Below are positions 1-12,089 of a DNA stretch of 64,000 nt, one piece after another. Position 1 is the stretch's first letter. The number at the start of each line of letters is the position of its first letter. The translations under genes and the position numbers were made by a program. Source of the stretch: Antedon mediterranea (taxonomy: Eukaryota > Echinodermata > Crinoidea > Comatulida > Antedonidae); the NCBI RefSeq assembly GCF_964355755.1, contig NC_092670.1:25967795-26031794 (forward strand), read 5' to 3'. The notes beneath the pieces are model-generated. The model worked only from the letters and a program-made list of their open reading frames with translations. It did no database searches and was not told the origin of the DNA.

Positions 1-1250
1 GCCTGTAGAATCGTCTTTTCAAAAGCTTCGTATGCCTCCATCTTCTAAGCGAAATCTGGCTTGTTTACTATGAATATAAAGCTAATTTAAAGAGGTGTAT
101 TTCTATTGGACAATGATTTCAGTTGTTCTTCATCCTAACCAGTGATATAAACAAAAATATTTTCCTTAACGACGAATACCGTATCCATGATGTGATTGGC
201 CAATTGTGCTCACATGGCTTTGAAGCTCACGACTGCGCATGCTTACAATGTCGTAGTTGTCCAATATGTCAAAAGTGGAAATGTTTGAGCTGAAAGACAA
301 ATTTCAGGATTTCTCTTGTCGTCATGCCTTAAAAATGATTCATCATCATTGTAACACATTCTTCTGGAATCTTGCATTGTATGCATGTGGAAATTTGTCA
401 TTCAGGCCTATTGGCCTTGACCAATATATCTGTAGAATGATATGCACATCTTCCAAAACCTGAACCCACCATTATGTAAAATACAACCCAGATTTGAAAA
501 GATGCTTCTTTGGGTCTGATTATTATGACTGAGCAGCTAGATATCATTTCCAGAGTGTACTGTAGTATAAACTGTTGACATGTTATTTGTTTTATTAAGA
601 ATGATCAGCAAAAACTATCGTCGATTTCTCCACTTATAGCATACCTATGCATAAATCCAGTTAGGATGAATAATTTTGGTCGCACAAGATATTTTACTTT
701 AAATTGCTTTACTTGCTTTATCCATAAGGTATTTGATTGGAATATGCTTAACTGAAATTTGGCCATGGTTCACTTTAGGATTTGGAAAATATCTTAAAAT
801 TTTATTAGAAAATTTAATTTTTTAGGTTCTTCACGCGAATGATATAGTCACAGTACATCGCTTATATCTTCTTCTGTACAGTACATCCTGGGGTCATATT
901 CATTGTGGTTCCCATATTATCACCAACATATTGACATATTCTCATGATCAACTGTAATTCAAAAGCTGAATTTTGTTTTGTCACCTTCAGCTTAGCAAAA
1001 TCATAATCATAGTAGCTGGTAAATTAGCAAAAACCTATATACCATATGGTGGCCATTTTGAAGCCATTGAGTGAACTTCAAAAAGCTGTATTTAGATTTC
1101 TTGACCCTCACAACATATACTTTGCCACCAAAATCACTTCCATACATGATAATTCCGAAAATCTCTGCCACTGCAACTATCTTCTGTATTAGATCTTAAG
1201 CCATCCCCAGAAGTTTGAAATCTTGGGGTTTACATGGATTGCCACTTGCC
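1..1250. other. Unassigned AT-rich DNA, no supported gene
   Basis: No open frame here has recognisable protein similarity or convincing splice sites. The only sizeable frame (257-463, plus) has biased composition and no family resemblance. The stretch probably lies in a RIM intron or downstream of the gene and may hold old repeat sequence that I cannot classify. Confidence 0.5.
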
Positions 1251-1280
1251 GATGGATGCTAACATCAATGCCATCAGTCG

Positions 1281-1817
1281 TTGGTTGGGATTAGGAAGAT
1301 TGGTCTAATTCGTAGGTTTCTGGATAGGAAAACAACTACACGACTTGTGCATGCCTTTATATCATCACGTCTGGACTACTGTATTAGTATTCATGTGGCA
1401 CTGCCCAAGACCCTGCTTAGGAAGTTGCAGACGTTACTAAATAGTGATGCCCATCTAGTGTGTCAAACTGAGCATAGAGACCTCCTAACACCTATCTTGC
1501 ATGAACTGCACTGGCTTTCGGTGAAGGAGGGTGTCAACTTTAAGATATTGCTACTCACACATAAATCTCTTCATGGCCTTGCACCGAAATACATCAACAA
1601 TTTTCACACTTCACAATCCTCTTGTCACAATCTTGGTTTCAATTCTCAGAATCGGCTTGTTCCAGCTAAAGTGAAGACCATCTCATATGGTCACTGTGCA
1701 TTATCTTATGCAGCTCCTATGCTTTTGAATTCTCTTCCAAACTGCACTAAAGATGCACAGTTAGTGGCTCTTTTTAAGAGGCTTCTTAAGACATACTTGT
1801 TTAATAAAGCATATTAA
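1281..1817 (+). pseudogene. CR1/L2-like LINE ORF2, C-terminal end (5'-truncated copy)
   Basis: This frame of about 178 residues is the post-polymerase C-terminal region of a CR1/L2-group non-LTR retrotransposon reverse transcriptase. Diagnostic blocks in order are LVHAFISSRLDYC (about residues 22-34), LLTPILHELHWLSV (about 68-81), FKILLLTHKSLHGLAP (about 87-102) and the closing SYAAPMLLNSLP and FKRLLKTYLFNKAY. The catalytic fingers/palm and the endonuclease are absent, so this is a typical 5'-truncated insertion. A 3' UTR follows, ending in an ATT-type microsatellite tail near 1940-1957, which sets the 3' boundary. The strand is opposite to RIM. It is a dead fragment, and only the exact clade is in doubt. 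Confidence 0.85.
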
Positions 1818-2019
1818 TCCCCTTTTTTCTCTTTTACCATGCCACCTAGATTGTTTTAGATCTAATTTAAGTAGGGCAGGAGGTGCCTGAGTCTCTTTTA
1901 TCGTATTAGTTTATGTACCGCGCTTGGAGGTTTCACAACATTACTATTATTATTATGTAGAAACTGAGAATGTTATACAAACTGTATAACATCAAATTTT
2001 CTGTCACTTTAAAAAATGT

Positions 2020-2150
2020 TATGTTCTTGTAAATTAGGACAACATAGTTTGACAATCGTGGGCCCACTTTCTTTCCTCTTCTATATAAATGACCAATCAA
2101 TAATAATGCAAAATAAGTATGTATGCTGACAATACTATAATCCATTATGC
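2020..2150 (+). pseudogene. Small decayed reverse-transcriptase fragment
   Basis: A short stretch in mixed frames resembles the QGSILGPLLFLLYIND block of CR1-type reverse transcriptases (around 2055-2095). It is followed by a degraded YADDTT-like block (around 2118-2140). Stops and frame changes are present. It is too short for clade assignment. Confidence 0.4.
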
Positions 2151-2337
2151 TTCAAAAAATGAAAATAAAAAATACAAAAGTATAAATGAAATTGTGTATC
2201 AAACCATTTGGATTCGTTTTGTTTGTATGTGTATATTCTTATTCATTTACATTTTTTAAAATTCTCAATGGTTTTGATACTTTGCAATTATTTGGTGGGA
2301 GTGACTTTCCACAACCAACTTCTTTACGTAAATTTTT

Positions 2338-2935
2338 GCAGTATACCTTTCAGTTAAAAATTTCCGCCATTCACTTGAAGGACGCTCATTTCATATTTTG
2401 ACTGACCATAAGCCACTTGTGTATGCTTTACTCGCCAGACCAAATCGTCACTCGCCACGCGAAATCCGTCATCTAGATTTCATCTCTCAATTTACAATGG
2501 ACATACGCCATGCTAATTGCTAATGCATTGCGATTATTCTGATTATATTGATAGATTACATGATAATATGAGTAAACTACGTCCCCTATATTTATCAAAA
2601 AAAATATAGTTGTACCCATGTTTTTGTTCCAAGGGGGTTTTGTTCCAAAAACCCTTACAGCATCCATATGATGGTCCAGGTAGTAAGTCGAACAGACTTT
2701 GTTTCGATCTAAATGGTCGACAGGACACAGTCCGTATTGACCGTTTAAAGGGAGCTCATTTGGATACTGATATATTTAAAAGCCGAGAGCAAATCCTCAC
2801 TCCCAAGCTACAAGCATCACCCCTAGTCAAACCAAACAACCCTTCTCCCATTTTAGCAACCCATCCCCGTACTACTCGTTCTGGTAGATGTTCATTTCCC
2901 TCAACGTTTTGTCTCGTTCTATCATTAATTAGGGG
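2338..2935 (+). pseudogene. Ty3/Gypsy pol remnant: RNase H joined to integrase C-terminus
   Basis: Two parts of a Ty3/Gypsy-type Pol lie close together. Around 2338-2520 is the end of RNase H, with FRHSLEGRSFHILTDHKPL followed by SPREIRHLDFISQFT. Around 2640-2935 is the C-terminal tail of the integrase, with PYDGPGSK, LNGRQDTVRIDRLKGAHLDT and THPRTTRSGR. The integrase zinc-binding and catalytic core that normally separate them (about 300 residues) are missing, so the copy carries a large internal deletion and stops. A purine-rich tract near 2930 precedes a putative LTR. It cannot transpose by itself. Confidence 0.75.
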
Positions 2936-2941
2936 GGCTCC

Positions 2942-3258
2942 TGTAGCAGACCTACCACATAAATTGCATTTTAACATTTACTTTTAATTTGATTATTTAT
3001 ACATCTTGTATATATCTTTTTATTTAACTTATTTACTTTTAATTAATTCTCTTAATCCTAATTGGTCAGATACCACATTTATTAACAGGCTCTTCTCAAC
3101 CAGCATCTTCTCAACCAGCATCTTAGCTACACCATTTATTGCACTGTCTTATCAAATATTGTATATTTTATCTATTTATTGAGAATCCTCACTTAGAATA
3201 AATTGCATAGTTTACTTTATACATTTAGTAGTTGTTTTATTTTACCGTTGCACCGACA
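2942..3258 (+). repeat. Putative 3' LTR of the Gypsy remnant
   Basis: The sequence starts TGTAGCAGACC directly after the purine-rich tract that follows the integrase tail, and plausibly ends at ACA near 3258. An AATAAA polyadenylation-type signal lies inside, near 3199. No second LTR is visible in the window for comparison, so the boundaries are inferred. Confidence 0.4.
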
Positions 3259-4077
3259 ATTAGTAAAGCATAAACAAAATGTGATCCGATCTGGCAAAAC
3301 CCTACTTTTGTCAAAAATTTTCATTTTGTATTTTTTTTATATATTTGGATTATTTAAATCATAAGCTTTACAATGGTTTTTATTTCGTAAAAATTGAGTA
3401 AATATTTAAAAAGGTATTACATTTTATAAACTTACATATCATTCAAATAGTTCACAAGAAAATCGCGTTTAAGGTTTGCAATGAAATTATTTTTGATACG
3501 CGCTGAAAACTCACCCCATAGCAACTCAGTATTTTGGTCCCAGGCACGATGACGTCATGTGTGCAATATTATATTTAGCAGCTTGGACATGATGGTCAGT
3601 TTGATTGATTTCAGATGCCATTTTAACCTACTTAGTCACTCGAATTAACTATATTGCACTATTAAAAAGCAGCATTATAACGTCAAGCTTATTTTAACTG
3701 GTTTCGAAAGTGTTTACGATGGTTAACAGCGAAGAACCAAGCAGGCCTAGCTAGGCTCTACTATGTACTGTTGGGTGTTCTTCAGGCCGTGTATATCAGT
3801 GGTGCATCGACATGCGGGCTAGCTAAAGGACCTGCCCTTGGGTTAATTTGGGCAAATCCATAAATGTTTCTGAAGGATCGTGGGTGCACAGTGAGATTTA
3901 TTCCATGGACATATCTCTATATTTTCAACCCACATTATTTCCCATGGGTCTCTTGTAGCCTCACATAAATAACCCAGAAAGGTCAATGAAGGATTGGCCC
4001 TTGGGTTCATTTGGGCAAATCCATATGGGTTATTTTAGAATCCTGTGTGGTCAGGGCCAGCCTATTGGGGGGTGTCA
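3259..4077. other. Non-coding stretch with a short direct duplication
   Basis: No gene is visible. A segment containing TTGGGCAAATCCATA occurs twice in similar context (around 3838-3866 and 4001-4027), so part of this stretch is an old local duplication. One TGACGTCAT palindrome sits near 3550. Confidence 0.4.
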
Positions 4078-4176
4078 CGAAACCTAAGACCACGAAAGCT
4101 AAGACCCCCTAAGACCTAAGATCACGAAAGCTAAGACCCAAGACCTAAGATTACAAATTCTAAGATAAGGAACTGG
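4078..4176. repeat. Short irregular tandem repeat (CTAAGACC-type)
   Basis: The words CCTAAGAC, CACGAAAGCTAAGACC and CTAAGATNAC recur about six times in under 100 bp. The array is imperfect. It lies directly outside the left arm of the foldback element and has no coding potential. Confidence 0.6.
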
Positions 4177-4614
4177 CCACCCTACCACCATTGTTTAAAC
4201 AAAACAATATATTAATCTATATATAATTTATGTAAGGGTAAAAATGCACTTCTATAATTAACTATAAATAACGCAATGGTATATATAAAGTTGGTATATG
4301 TTCGGCACTGATTTTAACCACCAAATATAATCCTGTTTACTAATTAATTTGAGTTAGATAATTAGTTATTGACGATTAAAACAAATTGAGGTTCAACGAT
4401 TTGCCCCAAATAGGCGTGTTTTCCCGATTGTGGTATACACTGTCTAATGGATGTCAATGCTAAAAAATACCCGCACACAATAATACGAGAAGGCTTCACA
4501 TTTACCTATCTCCTGCTATGATAATTGTTTTTAATAGCTGAAAATTGGTCGAACAGCATCATAATTTTGAAGGCGATTTTCTTAAAAAAATACTATTTTG
4601 ATAAATTTAATATA

Positions 4615-6205
4615 TAGTACTGGTCAGAGGAGTTTTGACATTTTTCGTGTGTTTTAAACAAGTGTTGACCGAGTGTTGTTTGAGTATTGTTAGCAATATT
4701 CATGAGCGTTGGTATCCTTGAGAGTAATGCATTAAGGTCACAATCCACGCATGAACAGCTTTATCGAGCAGCGATTTTTGGCTAGCAGTTTATGCCAATG
4801 TGATTGTCTTTCATTGTCTTCCACGTCATTAGTGTGAAAAACTAGGCCGTCAGCGATAATAATTTGTTTTAGAAATAGTAAATGTCAATTAATCAACACG
4901 AGTCAAAAACCGATTCAGCGGTGGGTGTCACATGATTAACACTGTAAACAAGCTTATAGACCATTTTCTTTCGTTCAGTCGTGACCAGCCGAGTGTAACC
5001 AACAAAACTAACATAATGCTTTCAGGGATTTCAGGACACCAGGTTGATTAAAAAATCGTACCTCCTGAAATTTCAGTCATCGATTCTATTGTTATTTATT
5101 TCTAAGGCAAACCATGTCATTTTGTGGGGCTCTTTAGACGTTTAATATAATAAAATCATTTAATGTTATTGTTGTTACAAGTACTTTACATTATTAGGCC
5201 TAGTAAAGTCAGATTCGACTCTCGCTTGGAGAGTGCACCGTATTTAGAGCAACGTACACAAATTTAATTCTTTGGTATATTTCTACATAACATATTTAGA
5301 TTGAATACTTGCTTTATAAATTCTTCATTTATTAGACAACTTAATAAGTTGATTATTGAATTGAATACCAACCAACAAAGTACATTAATTAAGTAATTAA
5401 TTTCCGAAATTTGTCTCTTGTGTGGTGTAAACAACGTTTAAAGCACATTCAATACAAAGTTATTTATAAAACAATTCATGCTTTGAATGATATGATACAG
5501 AGAAGTTGGCAATGTGGCAAATTACATTTATTTTCAATAAATTACCGTAGAATAGCCATACTGTACTGTATGTAATGATCACCGATATAATTATTGTGTG
5601 TATCTAATAAACAGTATAAACGTTTTCATAACTGCATCATTGATCACACATTTTTAAAACGATCGTTTTTGTATGCCCTGTCAACAAAGTCAACACATTG
5701 AGTCAAATTCGCGGCAAGAAAAAACCATGTCATATCACCGAAGTTGTGTAAATCTAGGGTTTATGACCACAATAAAAAGATCGTAGATGCACGTCTATGC
5801 GGCTATCGAGCTATAGTAGTCTAGCTATCAACTTGGTGTTGTAGGCTAGCAAGCGATAGTAGTCTAGCTATCAACTTGGTGTTGTAGGATAGCAAGCGAT
5901 AGTAGTCTAGCTATCAACTTGGTGTTGTAGGCGCGGAATTTGAAGATATGAATGTATACTTTTAATTTTATCATGACTTTGAAGCTGTTCATGTGAATTT
6001 TAAACGTATATTTTACTGCTTTTTTTTATTATGTTAATCAATATATACTTTGTATAGTCACAAAGGGCTCATATTATATATGTATGATTTATTTTAATTG
6101 TTGTTGTAAAACATTCACGCTTTGCTGGTTAAGGTTAGCTCCACAAACACTCATCTCAGCAGAAAAACACGAGCGTAAATTTTGAAAGTCCTCTGACCAG
6201 TACTG
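4615..6205. mobile_element. TA-flanked TIR transposon nested in the foldback left arm
   Basis: The ends are inverted copies of AGTACTGGTCAGAGGA (left about 4616-4631, right inverted about 6189-6204). TA dinucleotides lie outside at 4613-4614 and 6206-6207. The uninterrupted arm sequence on the other side of the foldback (inverted near 7705-7735) shows the empty site with a single TA, so the insertion is defined by comparison. At 1591 bp without a transposase frame it is a non-autonomous Tc1/mariner- or pogo-type element. It carries a 43-bp minisatellite. Confidence 0.65.
5814..5931. repeat. 43-bp tandem repeat, about 2.7 copies
   Basis: A unit of 43 bp beginning TAGTAGTCTAGCTATCAACT repeats with one internal substitution (GGCTAGC to GGATAGC). 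It lies inside the nested TA-flanked element. No open reading frame crosses it. Confidence 0.85.
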
Positions 6206-8114
6206 TACGTTTATACAAACGTATTGCTTGAAGATGAATGGAACATTACAATCTCTCAGTCTCCCAGTATAATTATTTGGTAAAACACAAGTAGGTAAAT
6301 TTATGGGCCCTTGGGGGATAAACTTTGACAATAAATTCATAAACCATTTTTTGTCACCATTTGAAGCACACATTTCTTACTGTGAGTGTGGGTACTGTTT
6401 AAACACATAATTATATGTAAACTTTATTACTGACAGTTGCTTCTCAACGTTAGTTGTATTAATTAATAACTACAAAACGTGCTTGAGAGATGCAGTCGAA
6501 GAGCTGCATTGGTAACGCATGACTGATTTCTTTCATTGTGAAGAATTTTTGCAATTTTACTACACCTAAAAAATAGTCTAATTTTGATATTAGATGAAAT
6601 CAATATTCTATTTTACCATAAACATAACTATATACAATTTTCTTATAAATAGATAAGAAATTTATATAAATAGACCTAATCTGTCTTAGACGATGAATAA
6701 AAAATTATAAAATACCACGTTAATGTTTTAGGGGTGGGGGCGTTTATTCGTGGGACGCACTTATTTTGTTTTATAATTTGGTATTAACATGTGTAATCAA
6801 ATACATTCCTCTAGATATGACAAAAATGCAACATAATTAATACTGTATTAAGAAGTAATAACATTTTCAAAATCCTTGGAAAATTGTAGTTAACTAGATG
6901 GTTGTGCCCACAAATGGTTCTCGAATACACAGTAATTTCAGCGTTAAAAAAACTGGCGATTTCAAATGTACGTACTGCAGGACTGAAAATACATTGTCGT
7001 TTACAGAAACGAATAGACACAATGATTTATGTAGTCGACCAAAAGAAAAACTTGTCACAAAATGAATTTTTGATTTAGACTCATTTAAACAAACACAATT
7101 TGTGTTAATTATGTAACATTAGGGTTAAGGAAAGGGGAAGAGGATAGGTACAAGTTTTTAATATCTTCTTTATCCACTCAGTAACAAAATATTGATTTCA
7201 TGTTTTATAGGCCTATCAATAATATACCACTTAATACAGTAAAACATTTGTGATTTAATACTTTGTTAAAACTGTCAGTGTCATAGTCGATTGAAATAGT
7301 AAAGTACATGTAACGATACACTATGACTTTTATATTTTTTGTAATTATTAATTAATACAAACGTTGAGAATCAACTGTCAGTACTAAAGTGTATTTTGTA
7401 TATTATGTGTTTATAATCTAACAGTAGCGGCTACACACACTCACAGTAATAAAGTTTATTTGTATTTTTGTTTTTTATATCTAACAGTACCAACACTCAC
7501 AATAAGAAAATTGCGATTCAAATGGCGATCAAAAGTGGTTAAATACCTATTTACAGTATTGTAGAGCATTGCAATACTATTTATGTTTATTCTCCAAGGG
7601 CCCATAAATTTACCTACCTGTGTTAAACTATGGAGGTATACGTCCATTTTTAAACCAAATAGTTATTTTGGAATGTTCCATTCATCGGAAATCAATAAAT
7701 TTGTATAAACGTATATTAAATCTATCAAAATAGTATTTTCTAAAGAAAGTCGGCCTGTCTTCAACATTACGATGCTTTACTCGAGCTGTTCAATCGGTTT
7801 TCAGCTATTAAAAACAATTATCGTAGGAGGAGATAGGAAAATACCAAGCATCCTCGTATTATTACGATCGGAAAACCCCCTATTTGGGGCAAATCGTTGA
7901 ATCTAAATTCGTTTTAATCGTCAATAACTAATTATCTAACTCAATTTAATTAGTAAACAGTAAAATCCGTACCGAAAGTACAAACCTACTTTATATACCA
8001 TCGAGTAAACATTCTAGAAGTAAGGCGCGATTTACCGAATTTTGCCCTTACGTAAATTTATATATAGATTCAATGTGTCAGGATAGGCAACAACAAATTG
8101 GTTTCATTCAAATT

Positions 8115-9587
8115 GGTTATCCGCACTTGGCGGATAACCCCTTGTTATTGTCAGGATCTTATTCTTCTTTCTTTCCCAGAATTTTGTGTCACGTGTATCT
8201 CTAACTCTTGTCAACATAACATCTTATAACTTTTTCAGAAGATTGACTTTAATCTGTAGATGTGCAGGAAACTTCGTTATATGACGCAGCGCAAGTTACT
8301 GGCGATTTTATGAATTTCAATGATTGATTATAGATTATAAACCAAAAGTCATTTTGTATTGACACTTGGTGAAAATTTAAGTCATATCAAAAGCAAACTT
8401 TTGATGTTTTAAAAATGTCATGTTACACAAGAAGTTATGCTTCAAAATGCGCAAAATTAATTTCTAATCAACTTTCTACGCTGATCATGACATTTTAAGC
8501 ATGTCAAAAATTCCCACACTCGCGAAAAAATTTACGCGTAAGGTGCGCACGGAGCATGAAAATCACGTGTTTTTCTTTCCTAGTCATTTTAAAAAAGATT
8601 GACATAATTTTAAATTAAAATGACGTCATATGAACACGTTGAATTACACCATTTGCGCGCGTTTTAGTTGAAAAAGTTATAAAATATTGTCAAAATAATG
8701 CCAATTTTGAATCTATTATAGCTCTTTAGGATCAAAGCTGACCTCCAATTTTTTTAACTTGTTATGTAAGAAGATAAATTGTAGATATGAATTCATGCCA
8801 AATTTTTACGTCTCGGATGTTATGACGTCATCGTATGGCCACACGAATGTAAAATATAGGATTTTTTTCTCTTTCGTTATTGCTAATCACATTCAACAGA
8901 GCGCATCTCGCTTATATGTATTCCATTTCCCCCTGAGATTTTAATATTGTCTATGTCAATCAACTGTCTTTCGCATGAGTTAAAAATATTTTTAATTTTT
9001 ATGACGTCATCATGTCTAAAAATGTAAATAACGTAGGACATTTATTTTCATCTTTACAGTAAATTTCAATCTGTTATAGCTCGTCAGAATAAAAAGTGAT
9101 AATTATGATTAAAACGTTTTGTGGAAGCTATTTGATTGTAGAATCGAATTCATGTGAATATTTTGCCAATCAGATGTTGTGACGTCATCATATGGCCAGT
9201 TGAATACAAAAAGTCGTAGTTTCATAATTTGCATCATAGTTCATTACATTTAAAAGAGCGTGCATTTATATTTTACGTATTCAAATTTCTTCAAATTTGT
9301 ATTAATGTAATTATTTAGATAATTATCTTCTAAAATTGTTATCTTTATGTCATTTTGATGACGTCATCGTTTTAATAATTGAATTTAAAAGATGGGTCTC
9401 ATAATTTTGCCTATGCTACACTGTAACATATACAATGTATTCTATAAATACTGTAATATGCTGTATGCTACAAAATAGGTACAATTCAGCACTGTAAACA
9501 TATTTAATTCATGTTATAGGATGGCATAATCATTTTTGAGGTTGACCGGATAACCCAAACTCGTCAAAGTGACGAGTTCAAATCTAG
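8115..9587 (+). mobile_element. Helitron/Helentron-like non-autonomous element, copy A
   Basis: The 5' end has a perfect 10-bp hairpin (GGTTATCCGC at 8115-8124 with GCGGATAACC at 8130-8139). The 3' end has GGATAACCC (9548-9556), then a perfect 9-bp hairpin AACTCGTCA/TGACGAGTT (9558-9578), then CTAG at 9584-9587 followed by T. A 3' hairpin a few bases before CTAG|T is the hallmark of Helitron ends. The core has five TGACGTCA sites about 179 bp apart and a TA-rich microsatellite near 9410-9480. No Rep/helicase is encoded, so it is non-autonomous. Assignment to the Helentron/HINE branch is inferred from the paired terminal hairpins and the internal repeats. Confidence 0.7.
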
Positions 9588-9957
9588 TTTGAATTTATTA
9601 CAAGGTAATTCCCAGGGTGTGAATTTTATTTGACAACATAAATCACTGTGTCTGTATTTATTTGCTCTGTGTGGAAGGGAGCACACTAGTTGTTTTTGAA
9701 AATTTCACCTTATTTATAGAGGGTGACCCTAAACAGTGTTTTATTTAATTACTTTGGCCTTACACAATCACAATACGGTATCAAGTACAAATAAACAAAT
9801 TTGAAGATACTGTCAGTACTTTAAAACCTTGGTTATTGAAAATTGAAAAAGCTATAACTAATCTATAAAAGTACTGAGTTTATCTCATATTGTAGAATAC
9901 ACAAATAATTCTTTGCTTTGAATCTTGTGTAAAATTTCTTTATAACTATACAACAGG
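9588..9957. other. Unassigned AT-rich spacer
   Basis: I see no gene, repeat boundary or regulatory signal here that can be supported. Confidence 0.4.
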
Positions 9958-10527
9958 GGCTACAATCACATTAGAGCCTCAAGCCTGGCTTCACCACCGA
10001 CAGTGTAATTTACGTAGTGTAACCGATCATGGGTTGACTCGATCTCAAACAGGATAGCGACACGGGTTAATCCTGGGTTGACATTTTTTCTTTTGAATCT
10101 GGCCATTCACAACCATGTTTATAAATTGCATGGAAAAAAGTTTCAATTAACCAGATTAACTGAATTATTCAATAAACACATTTTCTTCTTTTATATGACG
10201 CCATAAAATAGACCTTCTGAGATCCTCCCTTTGTATTTGTTGTCTGTACGCAATACAAGGGTAAAGGCAATGCATCACCATATCAGAGATTTTTCTGAAG
10301 GCCTAAATCATCCAACATAGTCAATTATAGTTTGATATCAAATAATTGAGCAAGCAATTAATGTTAATTTGATGTTAAACTGTGCAAATAATGTCTACTG
10401 TTTTGAAGAAGCTTCACTTTTATTTGCAACCGATTCAAATAATGTGACCACACAATAATTCAAACATGGTTTGAAATCTCAACCACGGTGAGTAAAGCCG
10501 ACTTGAAGCTTTAGTGTGACTGTAGCC
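9958..10527. mobile_element. TIR MITE-like element
   Basis: The left end begins GGCTACAATCACATTAGAGC and the right end is its imperfect inverse, closing with GTGTGACTGTAGCC. The two ends match over roughly 45 bp with scattered differences. No coding frame lies between them. A convincing target duplication could not be fixed, so the superfamily is unknown. Confidence 0.5.
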
Positions 10528-11639
10528 AGAAGTTTGTTATCTTCAGCATTCTCTGGGTTAATAATACATCATGCAATGTTAATAAAGCCAATATTATAGA
10601 GGACACTATTTTAGCAGTGACTGGCTGCAAACAAGAGTCTCATTCAATAAAAGTGAAATCAGGAAAAAATACAATGCTTAAATCTGAAATTTAAAAAAAC
10701 ACACATTTAGCACTGCAACAAAAGGGTATAAACAAAATGGCAAAAGAGCTTAGCATTGATTTGTGTCACAAAAGTAACTGCAGCAGCCAGTTTTTACAAA
10801 AATAATAATAATAAGATTAGAGCACAAAGCAAAGAAAAACAATAAAACAAGAAAGTGCTAACAAAAATATTTAGTACTTTTTCACAACTTATAATGCAAT
10901 AAATTAGCTTTGGGCTTTCTTTTAATACGCTTAGCCTTATACTTTTAACATAATACATTTAACATACTTTTAGTATACCTACATACATACATACATTAAA
11001 TGTACGTTTTAAGGTTAATTATGATAAAAAGAAAGAAAAAATTAACTACCTAAGTAGCTTGCTTCTTGTGGACAGTCTTAGGCCTAGTCTAGACATGAAA
11101 TTTATAAGTACAAAATTTGGTTTAATTATGATAGCTAAGTTGTAAAATATGATTACAAACATAATTTCATTAAATCGAAAAGCTTATTATATCGATTCCT
11201 GGCCATAAAGAATACACTCTGAAAAATTGATGTTGCTAGATGAAATTGATCTCAAGATAACTGACGGACAAATAATGCTAAGGAAAGAATAAATAAAGAA
11301 ATAGTGATTCTGACAAAATCAATAAGGTTATATTGCATAATAATGCTTATAACCTAAAAAAATGAAAAGGCAGAATCGTTTGTCATTTCTCCAAAGTGCG
11401 TGCTGAAAAAATATAAGAAATCTAAAAGCGATCCAAAATTGATAAACAAATAATGCTAAGGAATAAATAAATAAATAAAGATTCTAACAAAATCAATAAG
11501 GATTGCATAATAATGCATAACCTATAAAAAACGAAAAGGCAGAAACCTTTGTCAAGTCTGCAAAGCGCATGCTGAGAAAATGCAAAAAATCTAAAAGCGA
11601 CCCATACTTTGCGCTATTCAATATAAGAAGCACACTAAA
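10528..11639. other. Non-coding stretch with a MITE fragment and tandem duplication
   Basis: Around 10985-11100 is a fragment similar to the middle of the TTAA-flanked MITE found at 55391 and 62118, sharing words such as TTAAATGTACGTTTTA and AACTACCTA-GTAGCT. A (AAT)n tract lies at 10800-10815. The rest is unclassified apart from the duplication listed separately. Confidence 0.5.
11268..11606. repeat. Tandem duplication, 178-bp unit, two copies
   Basis: The segment starting ACAAATAATGCTAAGGA at 11268 recurs at 11446. Both copies run through AAAAGGCAGAA and end with AAATCTAAAAGCGA (near 11418 and 11588). Divergence is moderate. No coding signal. Confidence 0.75.
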
Positions 11640-12066
11640 CCAAGGACTCGACGGTAAACGGCTATTAATCTAAAAGATTGAGTGAGATCTGTCATACAGG
11701 CATGCCGAAACGATTTAAATTCATGCTTTAAAGGCAATGACACAAACTTAAGTTCAGACTTATATATAATCACTATTCTGCCATCCCTCACGTCTCCTTG
11801 ACGTGGTAAAACTTTGAAAAGTAACCCGTCAGGTGTGCACTCCTCGCTAATCGAAGGTATTCCATTGCTTAACCAATTAAGACTTCGTAATAACTAAGAT
11901 GTCAATTTTAGAGTCTAAAGTCAAAAATTGTAGTGGTTTTGTTACAAATAGAGCGTGCATTAAAAACGCATTTGTCCGAAACATAGTTCCGGTTAATTTG
12001 ACCAGCTTTTAAAATACGTTCGCACTCAGCAGTAGTTGGCCTTTCATGAGTTTTTGGCCTAAAATT
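11640..12066 (-). pseudogene. CR1-like LINE endonuclease fragment
   Basis: Read on the minus strand from about 12066 downwards, the fragment shows the start of an apurinic-type endonuclease domain: CVFNARSICNKTTTIFDF, then after a gap WLSNGIPSISEECTPDG and VRDGRIVIIYKSELKF, then SFRHACMTDL and LIAVYR. These match the NARS, TWL, GGG..Y and VYRPP blocks of CR1 ORF2 endonucleases. Stops and frameshifts interrupt it. The reverse transcriptase is missing. It lies back to back with the plus-strand RTE fragment that starts near 12090. Confidence 0.65.
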
Positions 12067-12089
12067 ATTCATGTGTACTGTCATTTTGT

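Larger units (their letters stand above)
4212..8066. mobile_element. Foldback-type element with long inverted arms
   Basis: The left arm (4212-4614, continuing at 6206 to about 6490) is matched in reverse complement by the right arm (about 7330-8066). Anchors include TAGATAATTAGTTATTGACG on the left (4355-4374) and its reverse complement near 7920-7940, and the phrase GGTAAATTTATGGGCCCTTG in both arms (near 6294 and, inverted, 7590-7612). After removing the nested insertion, each arm is about 700 bp with a spacer of about 0.85 kb. No transposase is visible. The partial relative at 20650-21815 confirms a dispersed repeat. Classification as foldback or long-TIR DNA transposon is inference. Confidence 0.7.

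Noticed and set aside
257-463. 68-codon plus-strand frame as a small gene
   Set aside because: It has no recognisable family and sits in repeat-rich intronic DNA. Frames of this length are expected by chance.
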